Numbered from the stretch's first letter, positions 37,152-47,421 are shown. The stretch is 58,346 nt of DNA from Hydrogenophaga sp. (GCA_011391595.1 JAABQG010000018.1:1-58346), one strand, 5' to 3'. Notes: generated by a model from the letters alone, not told the origin. Program-made: numbers and translations.

Positions 37152-38978
37152 ATGCTGGACGGCGCCTTGCGGCGCACAACCCCAAATGGGCCCGTCATCA
37201 TGTCCCCAAGCACCAAAGCCGCAGCCACCTATGCGTCCCCGTCCAAGATCCCGGAAACGCCCACCCAGCGGCTCGATCGGCTGGTGCACTCGACCGCCGC
37301 CCCGCTGACCGGGGGTCTGTCGCCGGTTTCACTCGCGCTTGCGATGGCCGACTGGGCCTGGCACCTGGGTGTCTCGCCGGGGCGCCAGATGGAGCTGGCT
37401 GCACTGGCCACACAGATGCTGCGCGATACCCTGCAGACCCAGGATGGTGTCGCCGATGGCGCCGGTGCCTCGGACGACGACCCGCGCTTTCGCCACGAAG
37501 CCTGGGCCTCCTGGCCCTTCAGCCAGGTACGCGCGGGCTTCCGCAATTCCGAAGCGTTCTGGCGCGAAGCCACCCGCGTACCCGGCATGACGGCCCACCA
37601 TGCCGATCTGGCGCAATTTTTTGCGCGGCAGTTGCTCGGCGTCATGGCGCCCGCCAACTGGCTTGCGACCAACCCGGTGGTGCTGCGCGACGCGGTGGCG
37701 TCCCGGGGCGCCCATCTGGCCAAGGGCCTGCAGAACCTGATCGCCGATGTGACCGGCGTGCCTACCGAAGACGATCTGGCACAGCAAAAGCGGTTCAAGG
37801 TGGGTCGGGACGTGGGTGTCACCCCAGGACAGGTGGTGTACCGCAACCGCCTGATCGAGCTGATCCGCTACGAGCCGCAGACCGAAAAGGTCCACCCGGA
37901 ACCGGTGTTCATCATCCCCTCCTGGATCATGAAGTTCTACATCCTCGACCTCTCGCCCCACAACTCTATGGTGCGCTATCTGGTCGGCCAGGGGCACACG
38001 GTGTACATGCTGTCGTGGTGCAATCCGGCAGCCTCGGACCATGACCTGACCATGGACGACTACCTGCGCCTCGGCGTGCTCGACGCCCTTCAGGCGATTG
38101 GCGATCTGGCCGAAAGGCCGGTCCCGGTGCACGCCATGGGCTATTGCCTGGGCGGCACCTTGCTGGCCATTGCGGCGGCGGCCCTTGCCAAGGCGGGGCC
38201 GCAAGGGGTCATGGGCCACACCGACCTGCCGGTGCTCAAGACCCTCACGCTGCTGGCGGCGCAGACCGACTTTTCGGAGCCCGGCGAGCTCGGCCTGTTC
38301 ATCGACGAGAGCCAGATCGGCTTCATCGACAACGTGACAACCGGCAAGGGCTACCTGAGCGGCAACCAGATGGCCGGCTCCTTCCAGTTCCTGCACTCGC
38401 GCGACCTGGTGTGGACCCGGCGCATGCGCGAGTACCTGATGGGCGAACGCGAACAACGCAACGACCTGATGGCCTGGAACGCCGACGTCACCCGCATGCC
38501 GGCGCGCATGCACCACGAGTACCTGACCTCGCTGTACCTGCACAATGCGCTGGCCACGAGCAGCTACCGGGTGGAGGGGCGCGCGGTGTCGCTCGGCGAC
38601 ATCCGCATGCCGGTCTTCATGGTCGGAACCCAGCGCGACCACATTTCACCCTGGCGCTCGGTGTACAAGCTGCACCACCTTTGCGACGCCGAGATGACCT
38701 TCGTGCTGACCAGTGGCGGGCACAACGCTGGCATCATCTCCGAGCCCGGCCACGCGAACCGCAGCTACCAGATGGCTACAAGGGCGGCGCATGGCCCCTG
38801 GATCGAGCCCGAGGAGTGGGCCGCCAGTGCCCCGGCCCATGAAGGCTCCTGGTGGCCCGCCTGGCACCGCTGGCTGGCGGCAAAGTCATCGCGCAAGCAG
38901 GCGGCCACCGCCATCCCCGCCGAGGCCGTGCTGTGCGCGGCGCCCGGCGACTACGTGATGAAGCGTTACAAGGACTGA
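37152..38978 (+). CDS. phaC: Poly(R)-hydroxyalkanoic acid synthase, class I-like
   Basis: The 608-residue enzyme polymerises (R)-3-hydroxyacyl-CoA into PHA. The catalytic triad fits: C332 in the lipase-like box GYCLGG, D496 in GTQRDHISPW and H524 in SGGHNAG. Also typical are PVFIIPSWIMKFYILDLSPH and FLHSRDLVW. Length matches class I. The ATG at 37152 has GAGGA seven bases upstream; a second ATG at 37200 is possible. No phaA, phaB or phasin gene is adjacent, so this may be a secondary, condition-specific synthase. The FNR-type site upstream suggests induction at low oxygen. Confidence 0.92.
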   Translation: MLDGALRRTTPNGPVIMSPSTKAAATYASPSKIPETPTQRLDRLVHSTAAPLTGGLSPVSLALAMADWAWHLGVSPGRQMELAALATQMLRDTLQTQDGVADGAGASDDDPRFRHEAWASWPFSQVRAGFRNSEAFWREATRVPGMTAHHADLAQFFARQLLGVMAPANWLATNPVVLRDAVASRGAHLAKGLQNLIADVTGVPTEDDLAQQKRFKVGRDVGVTPGQVVYRNRLIELIRYEPQTEKVHPEPVFIIPSWIMKFYILDLSPHNSMVRYLVGQGHTVYMLSWCNPAASDHDLTMDDYLRLGVLDALQAIGDLAERPVPVHAMGYCLGGTLLAIAAAALAKAGPQGVMGHTDLPVLKTLTLLAAQTDFSEPGELGLFIDESQIGFIDNVTTGKGYLSGNQMAGSFQFLHSRDLVWTRRMREYLMGEREQRNDLMAWNADVTRMPARMHHEYLTSLYLHNALATSSYRVEGRAVSLGDIRMPVFMVGTQRDHISPWRSVYKLHHLCDAEMTFVLTSGGHNAGIISEPGHANRSYQMATRAAHGPWIEPEEWAASAPAHEGSWWPAWHRWLAAKSSRKQAATAIPAEAVLCAAPGDYVMKRYKD

Positions 38979-39008
38979 GCGGTCAGCGCGTCGGGCAGGC
39001 GCCGCAAG

Positions 39009-42000
39009 CTACTTGGCCACGAGTTCGCCGTGCGGCTGCGGCGGATTGTCGAGCGCCTCGTTGGTGATGGGCCCCGGCACGGACTGGCGCGCCAACAGCG
39101 TGTACATGGTGGGCACCACGAAGATGGTCAGCAAAGTGCCCAGCGTCATGCCGCCCACGATGACCCAGCCGATCTGCTGGCGGCTCTCCGATCCCGCGCC
39201 TTGCGCCAATGCCAGCGGAATGGCGCCCAGCACCATGGCCCCGGTGGTCATCAGGATCGGGCGCAGGCGCTGGGAAGCGCCCTTGACCAGGGCCGAGGTC
39301 ATGTCCATGCCGTGCTCGCGCAACTGGTTGGTGAATTCCACGATCAGGATGCCGTGCTTGGTGATCAACCCGACCAGGGTGATCAGGCCAATCTGTGAAT
39401 ACACGTTGAGCGAGCCCCCGGACCACTTCAGCGCCAGCAAGGCACCGATCATCGACAGGGGCACCGACAGCATGATCACCAGCGGATCGATGAAGCTCTC
39501 GAACTGCGCGGCCAGCACCAGGAAGATGAACAGCAGCGCGAGCACGAACACGATCCCCAGGGCGCCCTGGGAGTTGCGGAACTCGCGCGAGGTGCCGTTG
39601 AGGTCGGTGGTGTAGCCCGGCTTGAGGACCTTCGCGGCGGTGGCATCGAGGAAATCCAGCGCCTGGCCCAGCGAGTAGTTGGCCGCGAGGTTGGCGGTGA
39701 TCGACACCGAGCGGCGCTGGCTGAAGTGGTTCAGTTCACGCGGCGCCACCGACTCGCGCACCGTCACGAGCGAGGCCAGCGGGATCATCGTGTCATTGCG
39801 GCCGCGCACGAAAATCTTCTCGATGTCGTCGGGGGTGTCGCGCCCGCTCGCCTGGGTCTGAACGATCACGTCGAACTGGTCGCCCTCGCGCTTGTAGCGC
39901 GTGACCTGACGGCCACCCAGCATGGTCTCGATGGCGCGCGCCACCACGTCGACGCCAACACCCAGGTCCGCCGCCTTTTCCCGGTTCACGTCGATCTTCA
40001 GTTCCGGCTTGTTGAGGCGCAGGTCGATGTCGGCACTCACGATGCCGGGGTTCTTCGCGATCTCGTCCATGAACTGCCGGGTCACCGCCGAAAGATTCTG
40101 GTAGCTGTCGGTGGTGATCAGCACGAAATTGACCGGCCGTTCCCGAAAGCCCTGACCCAGCGAGGGCGGCGTGATTGGAAACGCGGTCACACCGGCCAGC
40201 CCCGCCATCTTGGGCTGCAGCTCACGTGCCACATCCAGAATCGAGCGGCTGCGCAGGTCCCAATCCACCGCACGGAAGAACACATTGGCCTGCGACACCG
40301 TGGGGTTGCCCGAGGACACAAAAATGCGGTCGAACTCCTTGTAAGGCTGCCCCATCCGCTCGATCGCACCCACGTAGCGGTTGGTGTAGTCCAGCGTCGC
40401 GCCATCCGGCGCCGTGACCACCGCCAGCACCTGGCCGCGGTCTTCCAGGGGAGAGAGTTCACGCTTCATGCCGGGCAGCACGATCGCGATGCCCACGCCT
40501 GAGAGCAGCATCACGCCAATCACGATCCAGCGGGCGTCCAGCACCCTGCGCCGCAGCGCGTGCCCGGCGCCAACCCGGGACTTGCCGGGGTCGTATCGCG
40601 CGGTCACCAGCCAGGTCAGCGCGCGCTGATAGACGGCGGTCAGGGCGTTGAGCCAGCGCTCCATGTGGCTGTCAAACCAGGACGGGTTCGGGTTGTGTCG
40701 CAGCAGCAGCGAGCACATCATGGGCGACAGCGTCAGCGCAATGAAGCCCGAGACCGCCACCGCGCCGGCCAGTGCCAGCGCAAACTCGATGAACAGCCGC
40801 CCGGTGCGCCCGGGCGTGAAGGCCAGCGGCGCATACACCGCCACCAGCGTCAGCGTCATGGCGACCACGGCAAAGGCGACTTCCCGCACGCCTTTGATCG
40901 AAGCCGAGAACGGGTCCATGCCTTCCTCGATGTGTCGGTAGATGTTCTCCAGCACCACGATGGCGTCGTCAACGACCAGCCCGATCGCCAGCACCAGCGC
41001 CAGCAGCGTGAGCGTGTTGATGGTGAAGCCGGCCAGCGCCATGAGGGCAAATGTGCCGACCAGGCACACCGGGATCGTGATGATCGGAATGATGGACGCG
41101 CGCACGGTGCGCAGGAAGACGAAGATCACCAGGGCGACCAGCACGATGGCCTCGAGAATGGTCTTGAACACGCTCTTGATCGACTTGTCGATGAACACCG
41201 AGTTGTCGTTGGCCACGTCGATCGAGATGCCGGGCGGCAGGTCGGCAATCAGCTTGGGGATCATGGCGCGTACGCCTTTGCTCAACTCCAGCGGATTGGC
41301 CGTGGCCTGGCGGATCACGCCGGCGGTGATGGCGACCTTGCCATTGAGCCGCGAGCCGCTGCGCTCATCGGCCGCAGCCTCCTCGACGCGCCCCACGTCG
41401 CGGATGCGCACCGGAAACCCGTTGGCGTTCTTGATGATGATGTCGGAGAACTGGGCCGGGCGTGACAGATCGGTCTGCGAGGTGACGCTGAACTCGCGCT
41501 GGGTCGACTCGATGCGCCCGGCGGGCACTTCCAGGTTGCTGCGGCGGATCGCGTCCTCGGCGTCCTGGGTGGTCAGCTTGTAGGCGGCCAGCTTGTCGGG
41601 GTCGAGCCAGACGCGCATGGCGTACTTGCGTTCGCCAAAAATCCGCACATCCGCCGCACCGGTGACGGTCTGCAGGCGCGGCTTGACGATGCGGTTGACC
41701 AGGTCGTTGATCTGCAGCCCGGTCATGGTCTCGCTGGTGAAGGACAGCCAGATCACGGGGAAGGCATCGGCCTCGACTTTCGCAATGACCGGCTCTTCCA
41801 CCGCCTGCGGCAGCTTGTTGCGCACGCGCGAGGTGCGGTCGCGGACCTCGGCGGCGGCGGTGTCGGCGTCCTTTTCGAGCCGGAAACGCACCGAGATCTG
41901 TGTCTGTTCGGCACGGCTGATCGAGGTGATCACATCGACCGCGTCAATGCCGGCAATCGAGTCCTCAAGCGGCTTGGTGACCTGCGACTCCATCACCTCG

Positions 42001-42167
42001 GCGGATGCCCCGGCGTACCTGACGCTGACCGTCACCACGGGCTCATCGATTTTCGGATACTCGCGGATCGACAGCTTGGTGAAGCTCACCAGGCCGATCA
42101 GCACGACCAGCAGGGACAGCACCGTCGCGAACACGGGGCGTCGAATCGACAGTTCCGCGAGTTTCAT
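39009..42167 (-). CDS. RND-family multidrug efflux permease (HAE1 type)
   Basis: The 1052-residue inner-membrane pump has the RND pattern of 12 helices and two large periplasmic loops. Signatures are MKLAELSIRRPVFATVLSLL, LAIGLVVDDAIVVLENIYRH (proton-relay Asp pair), FVDDAIV-type motif, and GLITKHGILIVEFTNQL (relay Lys). It exports drugs or other hydrophobic compounds with a periplasmic adaptor and an outer membrane channel. The adaptor gene lies directly upstream (42247-43680). No outer membrane factor gene is in the window. It is convergent with phaC (30 bases). Confidence 0.93.
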   Translation of the reverse strand: MKLAELSIRRPVFATVLSLLVVLIGLVSFTKLSIREYPKIDEPVVTVSVRYAGASAEVMESQVTKPLEDSIAGIDAVDVITSISRAEQTQISVRFRLEKDADTAAAEVRDRTSRVRNKLPQAVEEPVIAKVEADAFPVIWLSFTSETMTGLQINDLVNRIVKPRLQTVTGAADVRIFGERKYAMRVWLDPDKLAAYKLTTQDAEDAIRRSNLEVPAGRIESTQREFSVTSQTDLSRPAQFSDIIIKNANGFPVRIRDVGRVEEAAADERSGSRLNGKVAITAGVIRQATANPLELSKGVRAMIPKLIADLPPGISIDVANDNSVFIDKSIKSVFKTILEAIVLVALVIFVFLRTVRASIIPIITIPVCLVGTFALMALAGFTINTLTLLALVLAIGLVVDDAIVVLENIYRHIEEGMDPFSASIKGVREVAFAVVAMTLTLVAVYAPLAFTPGRTGRLFIEFALALAGAVAVSGFIALTLSPMMCSLLLRHNPNPSWFDSHMERWLNALTAVYQRALTWLVTARYDPGKSRVGAGHALRRRVLDARWIVIGVMLLSGVGIAIVLPGMKRELSPLEDRGQVLAVVTAPDGATLDYTNRYVGAIERMGQPYKEFDRIFVSSGNPTVSQANVFFRAVDWDLRSRSILDVARELQPKMAGLAGVTAFPITPPSLGQGFRERPVNFVLITTDSYQNLSAVTRQFMDEIAKNPGIVSADIDLRLNKPELKIDVNREKAADLGVGVDVVARAIETMLGGRQVTRYKREGDQFDVIVQTQASGRDTPDDIEKIFVRGRNDTMIPLASLVTVRESVAPRELNHFSQRRSVSITANLAANYSLGQALDFLDATAAKVLKPGYTTDLNGTSREFRNSQGALGIVFVLALLFIFLVLAAQFESFIDPLVIMLSVPLSMIGALLALKWSGGSLNVYSQIGLITLVGLITKHGILIVEFTNQLREHGMDMTSALVKGASQRLRPILMTTGAMVLGAIPLALAQGAGSESRQQIGWVIVGGMTLGTLLTIFVVPTMYTLLARQSVPGPITNEALDNPPQPHGELVAK

Positions 42168-42186
42168 GGTCTTTCAGTTGGTTGAG

Positions 42187-42232
42187 GTCAGAGCAAAGTT
42201 CACGGCGTGCAACCCTGGGTCTGTCGCGCAGG
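42187..42232 (-). repeat. REP-like element, diverged copy in the RND operon
   Basis: The + strand CAGAGCAAAGTTCACGGCGT, then GCAACCCTGGGTCTGTC, is the reverse complement of the units at 13389-13506. It lies in the 79-base gap between the adaptor and permease genes. Confidence 0.7.
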
Positions 42233-42246
42233 TTCCGATGGGGAAA

Positions 42247-43680
42247 TCAGGATTTCGCCGGCGCGCCACGCGCACCGTCCTTGCGCCCTGGCGTTTCGGC
42301 ACCGGATTTTCCGGCACCGTCGCTGCCCCTTGGCGCTCCGCCGGCCAGGTCCACCAGGCAGGGGTTCGGCCCTTCGATCACCTTGGCGGAGCTGGCCGGC
42401 TTGACCGGGGCGGCGACAGCCTGCGTGGCGCTGGCCGGCGTTGCCGCCGCTGAGGCTGCCGGCACAGGGCCTGCAGAGGACGCGGCGGCCATCGCAGCAC
42501 CCGGTGCGCCCGCTGGGGTGCCCTCACCGCGCGGACGATTGACCTCCAGGATGCGCAGCGCGGAGCCATCCTTCTGGATACGCTGCTGGCCGGCGATCAC
42601 CACAGTGTCGCCCTCGTTCAGGCCCTCGACGATCTCCACCCGCCCCGGGCGCCGGATGCCGACCTTCACTTCGACCCGCTGGGACAGCTTGCTGTCTTTT
42701 TCCGGCCCGTCGACCACCTTGATCACATAGGCCTTCTGGCCCTGGGGAACGATCGCCTCTTCGGGCACGACCCGGGCGTTGTCGCGCACACCGAACACCA
42801 CCGTCACCCGGGCAAACATGCCGGGGCGAAGCTGCAACTGGCGGTTGTCGATGCAGCCCCGCACACCGACCGAGCGGCCGTTGGCATCCACCAGCGGGTC
42901 CACCGCCTGGATCAAGGCCGTGAACTTGCGCCCTGGCAAGGCATCGAGATCGATCGTGGCGCTCTGGCCCTTGCGGACCTTGGACTGGAAGCGTTCGGGC
43001 AGCCGGAAGTCCACATAGACCGCGTCGATGTCTTCGATATTGACAATGTCGGCGCCGTCTTTCAGATAATCGCCCTGGTTCACGGTGCGGATGCCGGCAA
43101 TGCCGTCAAAAGGCGCCATCACCTTCAGGCGTGCCAGCGTGGCCTGGGCCAGCGCCAGCTTGGCCTGGGCAACCTCCAGATTGGCCGCGCTTTCCTCGAC
43201 CGAGCGCTGACTGACGAAGTTCTGCGCCAGCAGCTCCTGGTTGCGCTTGTGATTGGCGGTTGCGATGGACAGCTCGGCCTGGCTTTGCTTGAGCTGCGCG
43301 GCCGGCAACTGGTCGTCAAACTGCACCAGCAACTGCCCCTTGCGCACGCGCTCGCCATCACGGAAATTGAGCTGGGTGATGCGCCCGCTGACCTCGGGGC
43401 GCAAGACCACGCCCTGACGCGAACGCAGGCTGCCGACCGCCTGCGTGTCGTCGGTGAGCCGGGCAAGTTCAACCCGCGCCACCTCCACCGCAGCCGGACG
43501 GGCCACGCCCACGGCGCTGGCCCCCGCCTGCGGAGCCGCTGCGCCAGGGGGTCCGGCCGGCGTGCCCGCCGTGACATCCGGATTCCTGGCGCCAGGTTTG
43601 TTCTGAATCCACCACGCTGCGCCCGATGCGGCGGCAATGCCGACGACTGCGACAGTGACATAAATCGCTTTGGATGCCAT
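42247..43680 (-). CDS. RND periplasmic adaptor (membrane fusion protein)
   Basis: The 477-residue adaptor has an N-terminal signal anchor (IYVTVAVVGIAAASGAAWWI), the lipoyl/barrel-sandwich region (LRPEVSGRITQLNFRDGERV), a coiled-coil hairpin (LSIATANHKRNQELLAQNFV), and the second lipoyl half (VMAPFDGIAGIRTVNQGDYL). The last ~90 residues are an Ala/Pro/Gly-rich tail not usual for the family. The start ATG at 43680 is in frame with a GTG at 43695; the former is preferred because the anchor follows directly. It is followed by the permease gene, with a REP-like element between. Confidence 0.93.
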   Translation of the reverse strand: MASKAIYVTVAVVGIAAASGAAWWIQNKPGARNPDVTAGTPAGPPGAAAPQAGASAVGVARPAAVEVARVELARLTDDTQAVGSLRSRQGVVLRPEVSGRITQLNFRDGERVRKGQLLVQFDDQLPAAQLKQSQAELSIATANHKRNQELLAQNFVSQRSVEESAANLEVAQAKLALAQATLARLKVMAPFDGIAGIRTVNQGDYLKDGADIVNIEDIDAVYVDFRLPERFQSKVRKGQSATIDLDALPGRKFTALIQAVDPLVDANGRSVGVRGCIDNRQLQLRPGMFARVTVVFGVRDNARVVPEEAIVPQGQKAYVIKVVDGPEKDSKLSQRVEVKVGIRRPGRVEIVEGLNEGDTVVIAGQQRIQKDGSALRILEVNRPRGEGTPAGAPGAAMAAASSAGPVPAASAAATPASATQAVAAPVKPASSAKVIEGPNPCLVDLAGGAPRGSDGAGKSGAETPGRKDGARGAPAKS

Positions 43681-43859
43681 GAATTCTTCGGCCACGCTGG
43701 TTCGTTAAGGCAATTGGAAAGTCGTCATACGACTTCGCTCTGAAATGTAGCACCTGGCCCGCAAAGGCCGGAGTGCCGGGGCCATCGCCTCAGTACCAAC
43801 CCTGACGGTTCCCGCAGGGCTTTAGCCGGCCTTCACAAGACGCAAGCTGCAGGCCAGCA

Positions 43860-44309
43860 TCAACCACGGCCCAGCACCTGGTCCACGCCCTTGTTGGCCA
43901 GCGCATCGGCGCGCTCGTTGCCAGGATGACCGGCATGGCCCTTGACCCAGTGCCAGGCGATGTGATGGCCCGAGCTTGAGACCGCCTCATCGAGCCGCTG
44001 CCACAGATCGACGTTCTTGACCGGCTGCTTCGCCGCCGTGCGCCAGCCACGCGCTTTCCATCCATGGATCCACTCGGTGATGCCCTTGCGCACGTATTCA
44101 CTGTCCAGATAGAGCGCCACCTTGCAGGGACGCTTGAGCGCCGCCAGCGCCTCGATCACCGCGGTCAGCTCCATGCGGTTGTTGGTTGTCACCAATTCAC
44201 CACCAAAAAGCTCCTTTTCGGTGGCACCGGACTTCAGCAATACGCCCCAGCCGCCGGGCCCCGGATTGCCCTTGCAGGCGCCATCGGTGTGGATTTCAAT
44301 GTGATTCAA
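43860..44309 (-). CDS. rnhA: Ribonuclease HI
   Basis: The 149-residue enzyme degrades RNA in RNA-DNA hybrids. The motifs are standard: [19 protein letters not shown] (first Asp), [15 protein letters not shown] (Glu), [15 protein letters not shown] (Asp), and [15 protein letters not shown] (last Asp). Length is usual. The start overlaps the methyltransferase 3' end by 14 bases, so the genes are transcribed together. Confidence 0.97.
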   Translation of the reverse strand: MNHIEIHTDGACKGNPGPGGWGVLLKSGATEKELFGGELVTTNNRMELTAVIEALAALKRPCKVALYLDSEYVRKGITEWIHGWKARGWRTAAKQPVKNVDLWQRLDEAVSSSGHHIAWHWVKGHAGHPGNERADALANKGVDQVLGRG

Positions 44310-45129
44310 GGCTTTTTCCGGATGAGTCCACCGTCGGACGGTGATAGTTAGCTACAGATGCAGGAGCATTTGCGATGGACCTTGCCGGCTTCCAGGCCGG
44401 GCTCAACAGCTTCATGCCGTGCACACGCTTGACCGCGACGATGAAATACGCCGCGCCAAAAATCGGCCACCAGCGTTCACCGGCGCGGTCCATCCACTCA
44501 AACCGCCTGAGCCATTTTTCGGAACGTGCGGCCGGGCGATAGCAGCCAAACCGGCTGGATTCGACCTCGAAATTCAGCAGTCGCAACCAGTCGCGCAGTC
44601 GCCAGTAGCCGATGAACTCGCCGGCGTCGGGCAAATACAGCTCGCCAAACCCCAGACGGCGCAACAGGTGGGCGCGCCGCTGACGCAACCCCCAGAGACT
44701 GGCCGGGTTCATGCCACAGATCACCACGCGCCCCTCGGGCACCAGCACCCGGTCCACCTCGCGCAGCGTGGCGTGCGGGTCGGCGTTGAGTTCCAGAGCG
44801 TGAGGCAGCACCACCAGATCCAGACTGGCGGTCGGAAAAGGCAGGGCTGCGAAGTCCGTCCTGAGCGCCAGCCGCTGCGCTTGCGGCTCGGCGCCGGGCG
44901 CGCCGATATCCACAGCACCCGGGGTGTCCAGCGCCAGCCAGCGGTGCGGCATCCGGTTGGTTTGCAGCGCGTCCAGGTCGGCCATGCCGAGCTGAACCGC
45001 GTGGTAGCCGAAAATGTCGGCCACGGCCTGCTCATACTGCGCTTGCTCCCAGGCGAGCAGGTACTGGCCGGGTGGCGTCTGGCCCCATTCGTGCAAACCT
45101 GATGTGCTTCCTATAATTCGGGACTCCAT
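44296..45129 (-). CDS. SAM-dependent methyltransferase-like protein
   Basis: The ~277-residue protein has a class I methyltransferase core: [20 protein letters not shown] (motif post-I/II-like), [20 protein letters not shown], and [20 protein letters not shown]. This gene commonly sits between gloB and rnhA in betaproteobacteria; its substrate is unknown. The annotated ATG at 45129 overlaps the start codon of divergent gloB by two bases. A TTG at 45096, with GGAAG upstream, would avoid this and still include the conserved [15 protein letters not shown] region, so the true start is uncertain. Confidence 0.83.
   Translation of the reverse strand: MESRIIGSTSGLHEWGQTPPGQYLLAWEQAQYEQAVADIFGYHAVQLGMADLDALQTNRMPHRWLALDTPGAVDIGAPGAEPQAQRLALRTDFAALPFPTASLDLVVLPHALELNADPHATLREVDRVLVPEGRVVICGMNPASLWGLRQRRAHLLRRLGFGELYLPDAGEFIGYWRLRDWLRLLNFEVESSRFGCYRPAARSEKWLRRFEWMDRAGERWWPIFGAAYFIVAVKRVHGMKLLSPAWKPARSIANAPASVANYHRPTVDSSGKSLESH
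45112..45117 (+). promoter_or_regulatory. Candidate gloB -10 box (TATAAT)
   Basis: A perfect TATAAT ends 10 bases before the gloB ATG (45128). If used, transcription would start within a few bases of the start codon, giving a nearly leaderless message. No clear -35 is seen. Confidence 0.45.
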
Positions 45130-45898
45130 GAAGATTATTGCGCTGCCCGCTTTCGCCGACAACTACATCTGGCTGCTGCACGATGGTGGGCGCGCGCTGG
45201 TGGTCGACCCCGGCGATGCCCAACCCGTGCTGCAGGCCTTGCAGCGCGACGGGCTGCATTTGGCCGCAATTCTAGTCACGCACCACCACCCTGACCACAC
45301 CGGCGGGGTGCAGGCATTGCGCGAGGCCACAGGCGCCGCCGTGTACGGCCCGGCGCGCGAGCGCATTCCTGCGCCATTCACCGCGCTCAAGGACGGGGAC
45401 ATTGTCACGGTGCTGGACATCGCGTGGAAGGTGATCGACGTCCCCGGGCACACCGCCGGGCACATCGCCTTTTTTGCCCAGGACATTGAGGGCGCCCCGC
45501 TGCTCTTTTGTGGCGACACCCTGTTCTCCGGGGGCTGCGGCCGCCTTTTCGAGGGAACGCCGGCCCAGATGCTGGCCTCGCTGGACACCCTGGCGGCCCT
45601 GCCCGGGACCACGCGGGTCTGTTGCACCCACGAATACACGCTGTCGAACCTCAGGTTTGCCCGCGCCGTGGAGCCTGCCAATCAGGCCTTGATCCATTAC
45701 GAGACCGAATGCCGCGCCTTGCGCGAGCGCCAGATGCCGACCCTTCCCTCCACCCTTTCGGTGGAACGCCAGATCAACCCCTTTCTGCGAACCCGAGAGC
45801 GCACCGTCAAGCAGGCAGTCCAGGACTGGCAGTCCACCGCTGACGATGAAATCGCCGTATTTGCGGCCCTTCGCCAATGGAAAAACGAGTTCAAATGA
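45128..45898 (+). CDS. gloB: Hydroxyacylglutathione hydrolase (glyoxalase II)
   Basis: The 256-residue metallo-beta-lactamase-fold enzyme hydrolyses S-lactoylglutathione in methylglyoxal detoxification. It has the metal motif THHHPDHTGG, HTAGHIAF, FCGDTLFSGGCGRLFEG, and CCTHEYTLSNLRFA, with the C-terminal NPFLRTRE substrate-binding region. The start [17 protein letters not shown] is canonical. The open frame upstream to 45014 belongs to the opposite gene. The stop overlaps the mltD start as ATGA. Confidence 0.97.
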   Translation: MKIIALPAFADNYIWLLHDGGRALVVDPGDAQPVLQALQRDGLHLAAILVTHHHPDHTGGVQALREATGAAVYGPARERIPAPFTALKDGDIVTVLDIAWKVIDVPGHTAGHIAFFAQDIEGAPLLFCGDTLFSGGCGRLFEGTPAQMLASLDTLAALPGTTRVCCTHEYTLSNLRFARAVEPANQALIHYETECRALRERQMPTLPSTLSVERQINPFLRTRERTVKQAVQDWQSTADDEIAVFAALRQWKNEFK

Positions 45899-47421
45899 GC
45901 CTACTTTCATGCCTCAAGGCCACATGCCTGGCCGGTTTCGTCCTGCTGGCTGGTTGCGCGACGACCGGTAGCAACGACACCGCCCGGACGACGGAGGACG
46001 CAGCAGTGACCGTCCAGTCGGGCACGGACATCATGCAACCCCTGGCTGCGGCACAGGCCAGCTCGAAGGCGGTTGCGATGCTGCGCCCGCCCGCGGATCT
46101 GTGGGAGCGCATCCGCCGTGGCTTCGCGATGCCCAATCTGGAGAACGACCTGGTCCGCGACCGTGAACAGTGGTACGCCACGCGCCCGGACTACATGCTG
46201 CGCATGTCGGAGCGCTCGCGCAAATACCTCTTCCATATCGTTGAGGAGATCGAGCGTCGCAACATGCCGACCGAGCTGGCCCTGCTGCCCTTCATCGAGA
46301 GCGCCTTCAATCCGCAGGCGGTGTCCAGCGCCAAGGCCGCCGGCATGTGGCAGTTCATGCCCGCCACTGGCAAGGATTTTGACCTCAAGCAGAACACCTT
46401 CCGCGATGATCGCCGTGACGTGCTCGAGTCGACCCGGGCAGCGCTGGACTACCTGCAAAAGCTCTACCGCATGTTCGGCGACTGGCAGCTGGCGCTGGCC
46501 GCCTACAACTGGGGTGAAGGCAGCGTGGGACGCGCCATTGCGCGCAACAAGGCAGCCGGCCTGGGCGTGACCTACAGCGATCTCAACATGCCGATGGAAA
46601 CCCGCATGTACGTGCCCAAGCTGCAGGCGGTCAAGAACCTCGTCGCGTCACCCGAGACCTTCAAGGTGACACTCCCGCCGATCGGCAATCATCCCTTCTT
46701 TGAGACGGTCGTGATCCGGCGAGATATCGACGTGGCCCTGGCGGCCAAGCTTGCCGAAGTTTCGGTGGAAGACTTCAAGGCGCTCAATCCGTCGATCCAC
46801 CGTCCGGTGATCCTGGCAGCGGGCACCCCGCAGATCCTGCTGCCCTGGGACAATGTGGAGGTCTTCCAGCGCAATCTGGAAGCCTATGGAGGCAGTCGAC
46901 TGGCCAGCTGGACAGCATGGGTTGCGCCCTCAACGATGAAGCCGGTCGATGCGGCGCGCCGGGTCGGCATGGCCGAGGATGACTTCCGCAACATCAACAG
47001 CATTCCCCCTCGCATGCTTATCAAGGCCGGCTCCACCCTGCTGGTGACACGCTCCAGTCAATTCGATGGCGACGTGACCACCAGCGTCGCCGACAACGGG
47101 CAAATGTCGCTGGCACCCGACGCGGTGCTCAAGCGCAGCATGGTGCAGGCGCGCAACGGCGAAACCGTCGCCAGTCTGGCCCAGCGCGTCGGCGTGAGCG
47201 CCGCCAGTCTTGTGGAATGGAACAAGTTCACCGCGTCAACCAGCCTGAAGAAGGGCCAGTCCGTGGTGGTGTTCCTGCCGTCCCGGAGCGCAGCCAGGGC
47301 CACTGCTGCGGGGCGCACGCCGGTCCGTGCCTCAGCGCCGGCCAAGCAATCAGGGGCGCGTACCCCCGCGAAGTCCACGTCGGCAAGCGCCAGCAAACCC
47401 ACCCGAAAACCCGCCCGTTGA
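45895..47421 (+). CDS. mltD: Membrane-bound lytic murein transglycosylase D
   Basis: The 508-residue lipoprotein cleaves peptidoglycan. The signal MSLLSCLKATCLAGFVLLAG ends in the lipid-modified C21. The SLT domain has the catalytic E135 in LPFIESAFNPQ, AAGMWQFMPATGKDFDLK, and LAAYNWGEGSVGRAI. One C-terminal LysM (ARNGETVASLAQRVGVSAAS, NKFTASTSLKKGQSVVVFLP) is followed by a Ser/Ala/Lys-rich tail. It overlaps gloB by four bases (ATGA), the common gloB-mltD order. It is convergent with the binding-protein gene (7-base gap). Confidence 0.95.
   Translation: MSLLSCLKATCLAGFVLLAGCATTGSNDTARTTEDAAVTVQSGTDIMQPLAAAQASSKAVAMLRPPADLWERIRRGFAMPNLENDLVRDREQWYATRPDYMLRMSERSRKYLFHIVEEIERRNMPTELALLPFIESAFNPQAVSSAKAAGMWQFMPATGKDFDLKQNTFRDDRRDVLESTRAALDYLQKLYRMFGDWQLALAAYNWGEGSVGRAIARNKAAGLGVTYSDLNMPMETRMYVPKLQAVKNLVASPETFKVTLPPIGNHPFFETVVIRRDIDVALAAKLAEVSVEDFKALNPSIHRPVILAAGTPQILLPWDNVEVFQRNLEAYGGSRLASWTAWVAPSTMKPVDAARRVGMAEDDFRNINSIPPRMLIKAGSTLLVTRSSQFDGDVTTSVADNGQMSLAPDAVLKRSMVQARNGETVASLAQRVGVSAASLVEWNKFTASTSLKKGQSVVVFLPSRSAARATAAGRTPVRASAPAKQSGARTPAKSTSASASKPTRKPAR

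Noticed and set aside
44320-44350. CACCGTC/GACGGTG palindrome at the end of the methyltransferase gene
   Set aside because: It looks a little like the dispersed repeats but shares no core with them; it may be chance or a small hairpin.
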